Positions 1 through 9,944 of a DNA stretch of 32,064 nt are shown piece after piece (positions within the stretch are counted from its first letter, which is position 1; each line of letters opens with the position of its first letter). The notes under the pieces are model-generated. The model had not been told where the DNA came from and made no database searches. It worked only from the letters and a program-made list of their open reading frames with translations. The position numbers and the translations under genes were made by a program. This stretch comes from an uncultured Clostridium sp. (GTDB lineage: Bacteria; Bacillota; Clostridia; TANB77; CAG-508), in assembly GCA_930989765.1 (NCBI GenBank), contig CAKNNA010000020.1, positions 1-32,064 on the forward strand. The letters are read 5' to 3'.

Positions 1-245
1 AAATGCTATATAAAAATAAGATATATAATATCATTAATTTTTTAGCTTAATTATAGCTTAAATTATAAACATTAACCTCAGATTCCTTACCATATCACAT
101 TTTATTATTCACACTTTTTTCTAATTTATTCTTAGTTTCCATATTATCTATAATCATACAATTCATAGCCAATTCAAAATTATAAAGAAATCTTAAGTAA
201 ATTCAATATATATAATATTAATTTAAATAAACACTATCAGCCATA

Positions 246-275
246 TTGCATTCCTATTAAATTATATGATATACT
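246..275 (+). promoter_or_regulatory. Putative promoter of tmcAL
   Basis: TTGCAT at 246-251 and TATACT at 270-275 are separated by 18 bases, a fair vegetative promoter, about 40 bases before the tmcAL start codon. The rest of 1-245 is AT-rich with no convincing open frame on either strand. Recognised by motif only. Confidence 0.4.
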
Positions 276-314
276 TACCTTAACTTTAATTGGAAATTCA
301 AGGAGGTACACAAT

Positions 315-1572
315 ATGAGTAAAGTTTTAGGTATTATTGCAGAGTATAATCCATTTCACAATGGGCATTTATACCATTTAGAAAAAGCAAAAAAAGACAC
401 TTCTTCAAAATATACAATTGCAATCATGAGTGGAAATTTTACACAACGCCGGAAGTACCTCTATAATTGACAAATGGTCAAAAGCTCAAATGGCAATAGA
501 AGGCGGATTTGATTTAGTTATTGAACTACCTACTGTATATGCAATTTCAAGTGCCGAAAATTTTGCAGATGGAGCTGTTAAAATTTTAAATTCTATGAAA
601 ATTGTAGATTATCTTTCCTTTGGAACTGAAACACAAGATTATAATTCATTAGATAAAATTGCAACCATACTTTATAATGAACCAAGAGAATACAAAAATA
701 TACTTCAACACGAATTAAAAAAAGGACTTTCATTTCCTAAAGCTAGGCAAAATGCATTAATGATGTATTTAAATGATATTAGAAATTACGCAAAATTACT
801 CTCATCTCCAAATAATATTTTAGGAATTGAATATATAAAAGCATTAAAAAAATATAATAGTAATATTGTTCCATACCCTATACAAAGATTTGAATCAGAA
901 TATCACAGTAATAAAATAAATGGAAATATTGCAAGTAGTACTGCTATTAGAAATATAATAAAAAATGACAATTTGCCTATACTTAGAAAATTAATGCCAG
1001 ATTCAAGTTTTTCTATTCTCATAGATAACTTAAAAACTGGACATATTGTACCTGATTTATCAACATTTGAAAAAATTATAATACATAACTTAAGAAAGAT
1101 GTCTATTGATGAAATACATATGCTTCCAGATGTATCAGAAGGCTTAGAAAACTCTATTAAAAATGCTGCTAATTCCTGCAATAATATAATTGATTTTTTA
1201 AATATTATAAAGAGCAAAAGATATACATCTACTCGCCTTCAAAGAATTTTACTATATAGTCTTTTAAATATTACAAAAAAAGAAATGGATATTTCAAAAA
1301 AAATCACTCCATATATTAGAGTTTTGGGATTTAATAACAAAGGTAAACTTTTAATTTCTGAAATTGCAAAAGCAAACCCTAAACTTGATATTATAACTTC
1401 TGTAAAAAAATATATTGATATTTCAAACAATAAAAATAATAAAATTCTACTTGAAAAAGATATTTGGGCGACTAATGTTTATACTATAGGCTATGAAGAT
1501 GATTCTTGGAGTAATTTAGATTATACACATAAAATAATAAACATTGAACGGGTCATAATTAACTATTTTTAG
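315..1572 (+). CDS. tmcAL: tRNA(Met) cytidine acetate ligase TmcAL, with +1 frameshift at codon 46
   Basis: TmcAL (YlbM family) activates acetate with ATP to make N4-acetylcytidine at the wobble position of elongator tRNA-Met. ATG at 315 follows a strong AGGAGG site. The N terminus carries [13 protein letters not shown] with the nucleotide-binding H15-x-G-H18, then SGNFTQR, where the frame breaks: CGC CGG AAG, with TGA at 468-470. Dropping one C (450) gives [10 protein letters not shown], exactly the family sequence, and the second frame runs to 1572. About 418 residues in total, the usual family length. Read without the shift, the downstream piece (GTG at 430) would lack the ATP site. A second in-frame CGG lies at 1549-1551 near the C terminus; shifting there would end the protein at 1558. 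Function is certain by similarity; whether the frameshift is programmed, a mutation or an error is open. Confidence 0.88.
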
Positions 1573-1586
1573 TTAGTTATGACCCG
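1549..1586. terminator. Hairpin terminator between convergent tmcAL and glgP
   Basis: Arms 1549-1564 and 1571-1586 form a 16-base stem with one G-T pair and a 6-base loop, overlapping the last codons and the stop of tmcAL. It lies between two convergent genes and probably works on both strands. Its stem (GGGTCATAA...) loosely recalls the REP family elsewhere in the window, which is unproven. Confidence 0.7.
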
Positions 1587-1605
1587 AACTTATTTTATAA
1601 AATAT

Positions 1606-4173
1606 TTATTTTGTAATCCATTTTATTAAATTCAAATTTGCAGGTTCAAGTAACATTTCATGTTTTGGCATTACTCTAAATGTATAGCCATAATTTCCTC
1701 CTGTTTTTAATTCTATTTTTGCAGAGAATATATATTTTCTTTCTTCTTCATTTTCATCTATAATTCTCATAGGAATTACATTTACATCTTCTACTATACC
1801 ATTTTCTAATATTTTGCCATAATAACATTCTGCTGTTATATTTTCTACATTAATATTTGGAAGTTCTACCATACAAGATACTTCTATATTATTACCTGCA
1901 TCAATTGTAATATTGTCAAAATTATTTTTTTGAGTTATTTTTATATCTTTCCAGTTTGCTGTAATTTCTTCTTTCCAATTATTAAATTCTGCAACATTAT
2001 CGACATTTTCATAATATTTATTAGTTAAATTAATTAAAGGCATATAATAATTATTTGTATAATCAATAAGCATTCTTGATGTACTATATTTTCCTCCTGT
2101 AGATATTATTGAATTTTTCATTTTTGTAATCCAAGCTTTTGACATTCCATTTTTATCTTTATCATAATATAATGGTAATATTTTATCTTCTAGAGTTCTA
2201 TACATACTTTGACTATCTGCTGAATCTTGTGCATCATATGATTCGTATTCGGCATTTGTTCCTATTGTCCAACCATTTTCTTGGTTATAACCTTCTGCCC
2301 ACCATCCATCTAATACACTAAAATTGATTACACCATTTACAGAAGCTTTTTGTCCACTTGTTCCTGAAGCTTCCATTGGTCTTCTTGGGTTATTTAGCCA
2401 AACATCTACACCACTTATTAGGTATCTTGACATTGCTATATTATAGTTTTCTAGTAAGAATATTTTTCCTTTAAATTGTGGCATCATTGATATATCATGT
2501 ATTGCTTTTATCAAATCTTGCCCTTCTTTATCTGCTGGATGTGCTTTTCCTGCAAATACTAATTGTACAGGTCTATCACTATTATTTAATATTTGTGTTA
2601 TTCTTTCTAAATCTTTAAATATTAAAGTTGCTCTTTTGTATGTTGCAAATCTTCTTGCAAAACCTATCATTAAATTATTTACATTTAATTTTGATATTAT
2701 TGAGTTTATTTCTTCATAACTATATCCAGATCTTCTTAATCTTTCTGTAGTATTTTCTTTTATTAATCTAATTAGTTTTTCTTTTCTTGCTTGATGAGTT
2801 TGCCATAATTTATCATCTGGTATACTTTTTATTTTTTCCCATACATAGTCATGTTGAATATTATCTTGCCAATATGGAATTAAATATTTATTATATAGTT
2901 TCTTTAAATTTGGATCAAGCCAAGAACAAGTATGTATACCATTTGTTACATATCCTATTGGAGATTCATTTGCTGCAATTTCTGGCCAAACTTCACTAAA
3001 TAGCTCTCTTGAAACTGCCCCATGAAGCTTACTTACACCATTTTTCTTTCCTGCTACTTTTAAAGCTAATATTCCCATATTAAATCCTGTATCTAAGTCT
3101 GGCATAGGTTTCATTCCCATTTTTAAAAACTCTTCTCTTGTAAGACCAATTCTTGGCCAAAAATCTTTGAAATATTTTTCTACCAAAGATATTGGGAATA
3201 TATCATTTCCTGCTGGAACTGGAGTATGTGTTGTAAATACTGTTTTTGAACTTACTATGTCTTTTGCAACATTAAATGAAACTTGTTTTTCTTTTATTGT
3301 ATTTTTTATTAATTCTAATATTAAAAATGCTGAATGTCCCTCATTCATATGGTATACTGTTGGCTTTAAACCAAGTGCTCTTGTTAAAAGATTAACTCCT
3401 CCCATTCCAAGAACTATTTCTTGCCTTATACGCATTTCTTGGTCTCCACCATAAAGTCTTAATGTTACATCTCTATCTTCTGGATTATTTTTATCTATAT
3501 CAGAATCTAGTAAATATAGTTTTACTCTACCAACATTTATTTGCCATACTTTTAGGTAAATTCTTCTTTTTGGAAATTTAATATAAATTAATAAATCTTC
3601 TCCATTTTTATCTTTTACAGGGTTTATTGGTAAGTCATACAAATCTATATCTTTATATTCAGTTTCTTGAACTCCTGCTCCATTTATTTTTTGATGAAAA
3701 TATCCATTTTTATATAATAAACCAACTGCAACTAATGGAATTCCTAAATCACTTGCAGATTTTAAATGGTCACCTGATAAAATTCCAAGTCCACCTGAAT
3801 ATATAGGCATAGTTTCATCTAACCCATATTCTGCTGAAAAATAAGCTATTAAATCTTTTTTATTTTCTGGATATTTGTTAGAAAACCAAGTAGTTTTACT
3901 ATTCATATAATCTTCAAAATTATCCACTACTTTGTCATACTCTTTTAGAAAAATTAAATCTTTTGCTGCCATTTCTAATCTATCTTGAGATACTAATTTC
4001 AAAAATTTTACTGGGTTTTTATTACAAGCTTCCCATAAATCTGAATCTATTGACTTAAATAATCTTAAGAATTCTGAATTCCAAGACCACCATAAATTAT
4101 TTGCTATCTCTCCAAGTTTTGCAATCCTTTTAGGTAATTGTGGATTTACAATTATTCTATTAAATACATACAT
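1606..4173 (-). CDS. glgP: Alpha-glucan (glycogen/maltodextrin) phosphorylase, GT35
   Basis: Releases glucose-1-phosphate from alpha-1,4-glucans by phosphorolysis with a pyridoxal-phosphate cofactor, in the cytoplasm. The 855-residue protein starts with the DUF3417-type N-terminal region (NLWWSWN near residue 28) seen in the long bacterial and Thermotoga-type phosphorylases, then the SAEYGLDETMPIYSGGLGILSGDHLKSASDLG substrate region, NEGHSAF, and near the C-terminal half the cofactor site EASGTSGQKASVNG, in which Lys609 should hold the PLP. A C-terminal beta-rich extension of about 120 residues follows. ATG is preceded by AAGGAGGAATT. It has its own promoter and is separated from the upstream P-type ATPase by a REP unit. 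The gene name is by family; the physiological substrate (glycogen or maltodextrin) cannot be decided here. Confidence 0.93.
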   Translation of the reverse strand: MYVFNRIIVNPQLPKRIAKLGEIANNLWWSWNSEFLRLFKSIDSDLWEACNKNPVKFLKLVSQDRLEMAAKDLIFLKEYDKVVDNFEDYMNSKTTWFSNKYPENKKDLIAYFSAEYGLDETMPIYSGGLGILSGDHLKSASDLGIPLVAVGLLYKNGYFHQKINGAGVQETEYKDIDLYDLPINPVKDKNGEDLLIYIKFPKRRIYLKVWQINVGRVKLYLLDSDIDKNNPEDRDVTLRLYGGDQEMRIRQEIVLGMGGVNLLTRALGLKPTVYHMNEGHSAFLILELIKNTIKEKQVSFNVAKDIVSSKTVFTTHTPVPAGNDIFPISLVEKYFKDFWPRIGLTREEFLKMGMKPMPDLDTGFNMGILALKVAGKKNGVSKLHGAVSRELFSEVWPEIAANESPIGYVTNGIHTCSWLDPNLKKLYNKYLIPYWQDNIQHDYVWEKIKSIPDDKLWQTHQARKEKLIRLIKENTTERLRRSGYSYEEINSIISKLNVNNLMIGFARRFATYKRATLIFKDLERITQILNNSDRPVQLVFAGKAHPADKEGQDLIKAIHDISMMPQFKGKIFLLENYNIAMSRYLISGVDVWLNNPRRPMEASGTSGQKASVNGVINFSVLDGWWAEGYNQENGWTIGTNAEYESYDAQDSADSQSMYRTLEDKILPLYYDKDKNGMSKAWITKMKNSIISTGGKYSTSRMLIDYTNNYYMPLINLTNKYYENVDNVAEFNNWKEEITANWKDIKITQKNNFDNITIDAGNNIEVSCMVELPNINVENITAECYYGKILENGIVEDVNVIPMRIIDENEEERKYIFSAKIELKTGGNYGYTFRVMPKHEMLLEPANLNLIKWITK

Positions 4174-4245
4174 TTTATAATTCCTCCTTCGTATTTTTTG
4201 GTTTTATCTTGAATAAGTTTAATACTGTTTTAAAATTACAAATAT

Positions 4246-4274
4246 ATTATCCATTAAATAAAAATATTTGTCAA
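4246..4274 (-). promoter_or_regulatory. Promoter of glgP
   Basis: On the minus strand TTGACA (4274-4269) and GATAAT (4251-4246) are 17 bases apart, about 70 bases before the glgP start. The consensus -35 abuts the REP unit at 4297-4416. Confidence 0.6.
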
Positions 4275-4296
4275 GCAATTTTTGTCTTTTTCATTT

Positions 4297-4416
4297 AGGT
4301 GTCCATTTGGGTGTCCATTTGTCCATTTGGGGACAGGTACCCAATGGATAAAATGGAAAAGAATGTAAAAATGTCCATTTGGTGACTGTCCCCAAATGGA
4401 CATCAAAATGGACACT
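4297..4416. repeat. REP/BIME-like unit 1 (GGGGACAGG family)
   Basis: Two hairpin halves point at each other. The left half ends in GGGGACAGGTACC. The right half (4373-4403) has stem GTCCATTTGG/CCAAATGGAC around the loop TGACTGTCC. Between them is a spacer of about 35 bases whose core (TAAAATGGAAAAGAATG) recurs, with changes, in the units at 9801-9907 and 18802-18886. It lies between the ATPase stop and the glgP promoter. Confidence 0.85.
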
Positions 4417-4426
4417 TAGATGGTTA

Positions 4427-7165
4427 TTATTCATCTTTTGCTGTGTTTATTTTTAGTAATTTAAATATTTCTACTATTAATAATGGTGATAAAACAAGTA
4501 AAATTAATTCTATAATATTTTCAAATGGTAATACTGGTATACTAAATATTTGTCTTAGAGCTGGAACTAATAGTATTACTAGCATTAACGCTGCAGATAG
4601 TAATACTGCTCCTATTAATTTGCTATTGTTAAATACTTTTGTTTTAAATATTGATTTTTTATTATTTCTTACATTAAATACATGTACAAGTTCTGATAAT
4701 GCAAGTGTTGTAAATGCCATTGTTTGCCCTACTTCTATTTTTGATTCGTCTAGTGTTAAACCTTCTATTGCTTCATTTGTTGTTGCTAATCCTATTATAA
4801 ATGCTGCAAGTGTTAATAACCCTATCATTATTCCTTGATATACCACTCTCCATACCATTCCTTTTGTAAATACTCCTTTGCTTGGTTTTAGTGGTTTTCT
4901 TTGCATTATATCTGAATTTGCTGGGTCAAATGCTAGTGCTAATGCTGGCAAAGAGTCTGTTACTAAATTTATCCATAATATGTGTATTGGAAGTAAGATT
5001 TCTAAGTGATTTATATCTGTTATTCCAAACCATTTTCCAAGTAGTGGTGTTAGTAATGTTGCAAATAGTAATACTACTATTTCTCCTACATTACTTGATA
5101 GTAAAAATTGTATAACTTTTAAGATATTATCATATATTCTTCTTCCTTCTTCTACTGCTGATACTACTGTTGCAAAATTATCATCTGTTAAAATGACATC
5201 CGCTGCTTCTTTTGCAACATCAGTTCCTACAACTCCCATTGCACATCCAATATCTGCTGTTTTTAGTGCTGGACTATCATTTACACCATCACCTGTCATT
5301 GCAACTATTTCACCATTTTTTTGCCATGCTTTTACTATTCTTACTTTATGCTCTGGTGATACTCTTGCATATACTGAGTAATTTCTTATATTTTTTTCTA
5401 ATTCTTCATCTGACATATTTTCTAATTCTTGACCTATTATTGCTTCTGATTCTTTTTCTAATATTCCTAATTTTTTTGCTATTGCTATTGCTGTTATTTT
5501 ATGGTCTCCTGTAATCATTACTGTTTTAATGCCAGCTGTTTTACATTTCTCTACTGCTTTTTTTGCTTCCTCTCTTGGTGGATCTATCATTCCTACCATA
5601 CCTATAAATATTAGGTCTTTTTCTAGGTCTTTCATTTCTTCTTTTGATGGTATATGGTCTATTTCTTTATATGCACATCCTAAAACTCTTAAGGCTTCTT
5701 TTGCCATTTCTTCATTTTTTTCATTTATTATTTTTTTATAATTTTCTAAATCTTGGTGTTTCTCTCCATTTATTTCATAAGCTATACATCTATTTAATAG
5801 TTCATCTATTCCACCTTTTACATATACTATGAATTTTTCATTTGCTTTATTTACTGTTGACATTAATTTTCTGTCAGAATCAAATGGAATTTCTTCTACT
5901 CTTTCAAAATTCTGATAAATTTCTTTTTTAAATCCAAGTTTTAAGCCCATATCTACTAAAGCTGTTTCTGTTGGATCTCCTGCTAAGCTTCCATCTTCTG
6001 ATATTTTTGTATCATTACATAGCATATTTGCATATACTAATTTCTTTAAATCTTCATCATTTGTTTTTGCACCTTCTATTTTTATATCTTTTATATCTAC
6101 TAAATTATTATTCCAAAAAACTTTTTCTACTGTCATTTGGTTTTTAGTTAATGTTCCTGTTTTATCTGAACATATTACAGTGCTACTTCCAAGTGTTTCA
6201 ACAGCTGGCAATCTTTTTACTATGGCATTTTTCTTTACCATTTTTTGTACACCAATTGCTAGAACTATTGTTGAAACTGCAGCTAATCCTTCTGGTATTG
6301 CTGCTACTGCCAAACTTACTGCTGTCATAAACATATGAATTGGCTCTTTTCCTTGAATTAAACCTATTATAAATATTATTACACATATTGAAAGTGCCAC
6401 TATTCCAAGTGTTTTTCCAAGTTTATTAAGTTTTTGTTGAAGAGGTGTTTCTTGTTTTTCTGCCTCATTTATCATTCCTGCAATTTTTCCAACTTCTGTT
6501 GTCATTCCTGTTTCTACTACAATTCCTTTTCCTCTACCATATGTTACAAGACTAGAAGAAAAAGTCATATTTTGTCTATCACCAATTCCAACTTCATCTT
6601 TATCTATTTTAACTGTAGATTTTTCAACCGGTACAGATTCTCCTGTTAAAGAACTTTCTTGTACTTTTAAATTTACTGCTTCTGCTAGTCTTAAATCTGC
6701 TGGTATATAATCTCCTGTTTCTAAAACTACTATATCTCCTGGTACCAATTCTCTTGCTGGAATTACACTTAAATGCCCATCTCTTATTACCTTTGATGCA
6801 TGATCACTTAGTTTTTGTAATGCCTCTAATGATTTTTCTGCTTTTGACTCTTGAACAACACCGATAATTGCATTTACTATTACAACAATCATTATTATAA
6901 TTGTATCTGTTATACCTTCACCTTCTGCTATTCCTACCGCTCCTGAAACAATTGCAGCAATTATTAAAACTATTATTGAAAAATCTTTAAATTGGTCTAA
7001 AAACCTTTGAAATAACGTCTTTTTCTTTGCTGCTTTTAGCTCATTATAACCGTATTCTTGCAATTTTCCCTTTACGCTTTCGCCTTTTAGTCCTTTTTCT
7101 AAATCAGTTTGCAAAGTTTCTTTTACTTCTTCTACTTCTTTGTTAAACCATTTTTTTTCTTCCAA
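4427..7165 (-). CDS. Calcium-type P-type ATPase (P2 cation pump)
   Basis: Integral membrane pump that exports a cation, probably Ca2+, at the cost of ATP. The 912 residues show the full P2 architecture: N-terminal cation_ATPase_N domain, TM pair, actuator domain with TGES (near residue 175), TM4 with VAAIPEGL, phosphorylation motif CSDKTGTLT with Asp334, nucleotide domain with KGG, hinge motif [12 protein letters not shown], and TM6 with [12 protein letters not shown], which matches the SERCA/PacL calcium-site pattern. Start is TTG with AGGAGGA seven bases upstream; no nearby ATG fits better. Closest families are the LMCA1/YloB/PacL calcium ATPases; Mn2+ or Na+ transport cannot be excluded. 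Confidence 0.92.
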   Translation of the reverse strand: MEEKKWFNKEVEEVKETLQTDLEKGLKGESVKGKLQEYGYNELKAAKKKTLFQRFLDQFKDFSIIVLIIAAIVSGAVGIAEGEGITDTIIIMIVVIVNAIIGVVQESKAEKSLEALQKLSDHASKVIRDGHLSVIPARELVPGDIVVLETGDYIPADLRLAEAVNLKVQESSLTGESVPVEKSTVKIDKDEVGIGDRQNMTFSSSLVTYGRGKGIVVETGMTTEVGKIAGMINEAEKQETPLQQKLNKLGKTLGIVALSICVIIFIIGLIQGKEPIHMFMTAVSLAVAAIPEGLAAVSTIVLAIGVQKMVKKNAIVKRLPAVETLGSSTVICSDKTGTLTKNQMTVEKVFWNNNLVDIKDIKIEGAKTNDEDLKKLVYANMLCNDTKISEDGSLAGDPTETALVDMGLKLGFKKEIYQNFERVEEIPFDSDRKLMSTVNKANEKFIVYVKGGIDELLNRCIAYEINGEKHQDLENYKKIINEKNEEMAKEALRVLGCAYKEIDHIPSKEEMKDLEKDLIFIGMVGMIDPPREEAKKAVEKCKTAGIKTVMITGDHKITAIAIAKKLGILEKESEAIIGQELENMSDEELEKNIRNYSVYARVSPEHKVRIVKAWQKNGEIVAMTGDGVNDSPALKTADIGCAMGVVGTDVAKEAADVILTDDNFATVVSAVEEGRRIYDNILKVIQFLLSSNVGEIVVLLFATLLTPLLGKWFGITDINHLEILLPIHILWINLVTDSLPALALAFDPANSDIMQRKPLKPSKGVFTKGMVWRVVYQGIMIGLLTLAAFIIGLATTNEAIEGLTLDESKIEVGQTMAFTTLALSELVHVFNVRNNKKSIFKTKVFNNSKLIGAVLLSAALMLVILLVPALRQIFSIPVLPFENIIELILLVLSPLLIVEIFKLLKINTAKDE

Positions 7166-7264
7166 TTCAATTCCTCCTATTCTTTTTCTCTTTTGATATT
7201 TTTTGCATTTTTCATATTTTAATGCAAATTTTATATTTTTAAAAAAAATAACTTATTAAAATAA

Positions 7265-7302
7265 GACTTTTAAAAGATTTATAAAAAACTCTTTTAAAAG
7301 TC
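7265..7302 (-). terminator. Probable terminator after tRNA-Glu
   Basis: GACTTTTAAAAG (7265-7276) and CTTTTAAAAGTC (7291-7302) form a perfect 12-base stem with a 14-base loop. Read on the minus strand it is followed by a T-rich stretch, and it sits about 90 bases downstream of the tRNA and about 100 bases before the ATPase start. Confidence 0.55.
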
Positions 7303-7391
7303 TCACTACTTTTTTAAAAGCTACTAACCAGGTATTATACCGCGATTGTTGATTAGTATTTTTACAGCTACTCCCTTTTAAACTTATATTT

Positions 7392-7466
7392 TGGTGACCC
7401 CTACGGGAATCGAACCCATGATTCCACCTTGAGAGGGTGGCGTCTTAACCGCTTGACCAAGGGGCC
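7392..7466 (-). tRNA. tRNA-Glu (anticodon CUC)
   Basis: On the minus strand the 75-base molecule starts GGCCCCT and ends AGGGGTC-A-CCA, giving a 7-base acceptor stem with one G-U. The CCA is genomically encoded. The D arm has GGTCAAGCGGTTAAGAC, the anticodon stem CCACC/GGTGG encloses CTCTCAA (anticodon CUC, reading GAG), and the T arm has GGGTTCGATTCCC. No other tRNA lies in the window. Confidence 0.95.
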
Positions 7467-7558
7467 AATTTGTACTATATATTTATACCACTTTTTTTTT
7501 ATTTCGTCAATTATTTTTTTATATTATTATAAATTTAGTTGAAGGTTAACTAATCATA

Positions 7559-7647
7559 ACCTGTCCCCAATTAACCATTTTTGGTCATTCTGGGACAGGT
7601 CCCGATTAACCATTTTTGGTCACTCGGGACCTGTCCCAGAATGACCA
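7559..7647. repeat. REP-like unit 2: perfect 24-base inverted repeat after rnr
   Basis: Arms 7582-7605 and 7624-7647 are perfect reverse complements over 24 bases, starting TGGTCATTCTGGGACAGG, with an 18-base loop containing ATTAACCATTTTTGGTC. A half copy (7571-7587) precedes it after CCTGTCCCCAA. The right arm ends one base from the rnr stop codon, so it would form the 3' end of the rnr mRNA. Bases 7581-7622 recur identically at 32011-32052. Confidence 0.9.
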
Positions 7648-9765
7648 TTAACAGATCTCAAAATCTATTTGCCTTAATATTTTATTTGCTGATATTACTT
7701 TTATTTTTACTTTATCACCTATTTTATAGGTTTTTTTAGTTTTTTCTCCTATTAAAATTTTTCGTGATTCGTCATATATAAAGTATTCATCTCCTAAGTT
7801 TTCAAATCTTACTAAGCCTTCTACTGTATTTTCTAGTTCTACAAATATTCCAAATTGTGTAACAGATGAAATTATACCTTCATATATTTCTCCTATTCTT
7901 TCTTCCATATATTCTGCTTTTTTCAAGTCTTCACTTTCTCTTTCTACTTTTGTTGCTATTTTTTCTCTTTCTGATGATTTAAAAGCTCTGTCTTCTGCTT
8001 TTTTACTATATTCTTCTATAAATTTATCTGATACATTATAGTTTTGTTCTAAGTATTTTGATATTATCCTGTGTATAAATAAATCTGGATATCTTCGAAT
8101 TGGTGATGTGAAATGACAATAGTATTTACTTGCTATACCAAAATGTCCTTTGTTTTCTGCTTCATATTTTGCAACTTTTAGTGTTCTTAATATTAAATTA
8201 GAAACTACTCTTTCTTCTTCTTTGCCTTTTACTTCTTCTAAAACTTTTGAAAACTCTTTAGGGTATACTTTTTCGTTTGATATTTTTATATTTAGCCCAA
8301 AATTATATAAAAATTTATTTAGTTCTTTTACTTTATCTATGTCTGGCTCTTCATGCACTCTATATATAAATGGGCTTTCTAACCAATAAAATTTTTCTGC
8401 TATTACTTCATTTGCTGTTAGCATGAATTGCTCTATTATTTCATGACTAAAATATGTTTGATATTTTGATATGTTTCTTACTTTTCCCTGTATATCTAAT
8501 TCTATTTTACTTTCTGGAATGTCTAAATTTAAATACCCTTGCATTTGTCTTTTATTTTTTAATATTGTTGCAAGTTCTGCCATTAGCTTAAAATCCCCAA
8601 TATATTCTTTATATCTTTCTAAAATTTTTTTATTTTTCCCATCTAAGATTTCTTGAACATCTTTATAATTCATTCTTTCTGCAACATTTATTACTGATTT
8701 ATATACTTCTTGAGTTACTACATTTCCTTTTTTATCTATTTCCATTGTACAAGTTATAGTAAATCTATCTTCTTTTGCATTTAAACTACATATTCCATTT
8801 GAAATTTCTCTTGGAAGCATTGGTATTACTCTTCCTAGCATATATATACTAGTACCTCTTAAAAGTGCCTCTTGATCTAGTATGCTTCCCTCTTTTACAT
8901 AATTGCTTACATCTGCTATATGTACATCTAATTTATAATTTCCATTTGGAAGTCTTGTAACTTTCACCGCATCATCTAAATCTTTAGCATCTTCTCCATC
9001 TATTGTAAATATAATATCTTTTCTTAAATCTACTCTGTTTTTTATATCTTTTTCATCTATTTTGTTTCCATACAATTTTGCTTCTTCTACTACTTTTTCT
9101 GGAAAAGTTGATGGCAATTTATACTCTTTTATTAATGATAGCATATCTATTCCAGCTTGATTTGGCGGACCTAACACTTCTATAACTTTTCCTTCTGCCT
9201 TTTTGCCCTTTATAGGATATTTAGTAATTTTCACTAGTACTTTGTGCCCATTTCTTGCTTTTCCAAAATCCTTTTTTGATATAAACACATCTGTCCCAAA
9301 AGTTTTATCATCTGGAACTACAAAACCAAAATTTGTATTATTTTGAAATGTTCCAACTAAAGTATCCTTTTTGTGATTAATTATTCTTTTAATTTTTCCT
9401 TCTGCACTCTTAACTTTATTTTTCTCTTCTATTATTTCGATTAAAACTTTATCTCCATTTAAAGCATTATGAGAATTTTCCTTTGCTATATATACCTCTT
9501 CTTCTTTACCATCTAATTTTACAAAGCCAAATCCTTTTTTATTCCTTCTATACACACCTTCTTGATAATTTTCTTCTATAATTTTATACCTTTTCTTTTT
9601 GTTTTTTCCTATTTTAAACTCCATTTCCAAATGATGCAAAATTTCCAAAAACTCTGGATAATCCTTTTTTGGTACACCTAAAATCATTGCTATCTCTTTT
9701 GCCTTCATCGGCACATAATCATCATCTTTCATAAATTCTAATATCATTTCAGCTTTTTTATTCAT
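7648..9765 (-). CDS. rnr: Ribonuclease R (RNB-family 3'-5' exoribonuclease)
   Basis: Processive 3'-5' hydrolytic exoribonuclease that degrades structured RNA, including rRNA and defective mRNA, in the cytoplasm. The 705 residues show an N-terminal winged helix (about 1-65), two cold-shock/OB domains (about 70-220), the RNB catalytic core starting at DGEDAKDLDDA (256-266, with the metal-binding aspartates), SPIRRYPDLFIHR late in RNB, and a C-terminal S1 domain (about 620-703). Length is normal for the Bacillota enzyme. Start ATG has GGAG about 14 bases upstream, rather far. secG lies upstream, the usual partner, but here a terminator and a REP unit separate the two. Confidence 0.95.
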   Translation of the reverse strand: MNKKAEMILEFMKDDDYVPMKAKEIAMILGVPKKDYPEFLEILHHLEMEFKIGKNKKKRYKIIEENYQEGVYRRNKKGFGFVKLDGKEEEVYIAKENSHNALNGDKVLIEIIEEKNKVKSAEGKIKRIINHKKDTLVGTFQNNTNFGFVVPDDKTFGTDVFISKKDFGKARNGHKVLVKITKYPIKGKKAEGKVIEVLGPPNQAGIDMLSLIKEYKLPSTFPEKVVEEAKLYGNKIDEKDIKNRVDLRKDIIFTIDGEDAKDLDDAVKVTRLPNGNYKLDVHIADVSNYVKEGSILDQEALLRGTSIYMLGRVIPMLPREISNGICSLNAKEDRFTITCTMEIDKKGNVVTQEVYKSVINVAERMNYKDVQEILDGKNKKILERYKEYIGDFKLMAELATILKNKRQMQGYLNLDIPESKIELDIQGKVRNISKYQTYFSHEIIEQFMLTANEVIAEKFYWLESPFIYRVHEEPDIDKVKELNKFLYNFGLNIKISNEKVYPKEFSKVLEEVKGKEEERVVSNLILRTLKVAKYEAENKGHFGIASKYYCHFTSPIRRYPDLFIHRIISKYLEQNYNVSDKFIEEYSKKAEDRAFKSSEREKIATKVERESEDLKKAEYMEERIGEIYEGIISSVTQFGIFVELENTVEGLVRFENLGDEYFIYDESRKILIGEKTKKTYKIGDKVKIKVISANKILRQIDFEIC

Positions 9766-9800
9766 CTAAAAATTTTTCTCTCCTTTTTTTATCCATTAAA

Positions 9801-9907
9801 TGTCCATTTAGGTGTCTATTTGGGGACAGGTACCATTGTGACATTTTTACATTATTTTCCTTTTTGTCCATTTGGTACCTGTCCCCAAATGGACACCCAA
9901 ATGGACA
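9801..9907. repeat. REP/BIME-like unit 3 between secG and rnr
   Basis: Arms 9801-9834 and 9874-9907 are inverted repeats with 32 of 34 positions matching; both exceptions would be G-U in RNA. The inner hairpin is GTCCATTTGG/CCAAATGGAC around TACCTGTCC (9866-9894). The 39-base centre is the reverse complement, with changes, of the centre of the unit at 4297-4416, so the two units face opposite ways. Confidence 0.9.
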
Positions 9908-9914
9908 TTTATAA

Positions 9915-9944
9915 AAAGAGCGTGTTAAACTATAACCGCTCTTT
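9915..9944 (-). terminator. Terminator of secG
   Basis: AAAGAGCG (9915-9922) and CGCTCTTT (9937-9944) form an 8-base stem with a 14-base loop; on the minus strand the stem is followed by TTTTTAT. It overlaps the secG stop codon. Confidence 0.75.

Noticed and set aside
4297..4416. CRISPR array made of TGTCCATTTGG repeats
   Set aside because: Spacing is irregular, copies are inverted, there are no spacers of constant length and no cas genes.
7321..7391. Second tRNA or tRNA remnant next to tRNA-Glu (GGTATTATACCGCG region)
   Set aside because: No T-arm GTTCGANNC and no acceptor pairing could be found.
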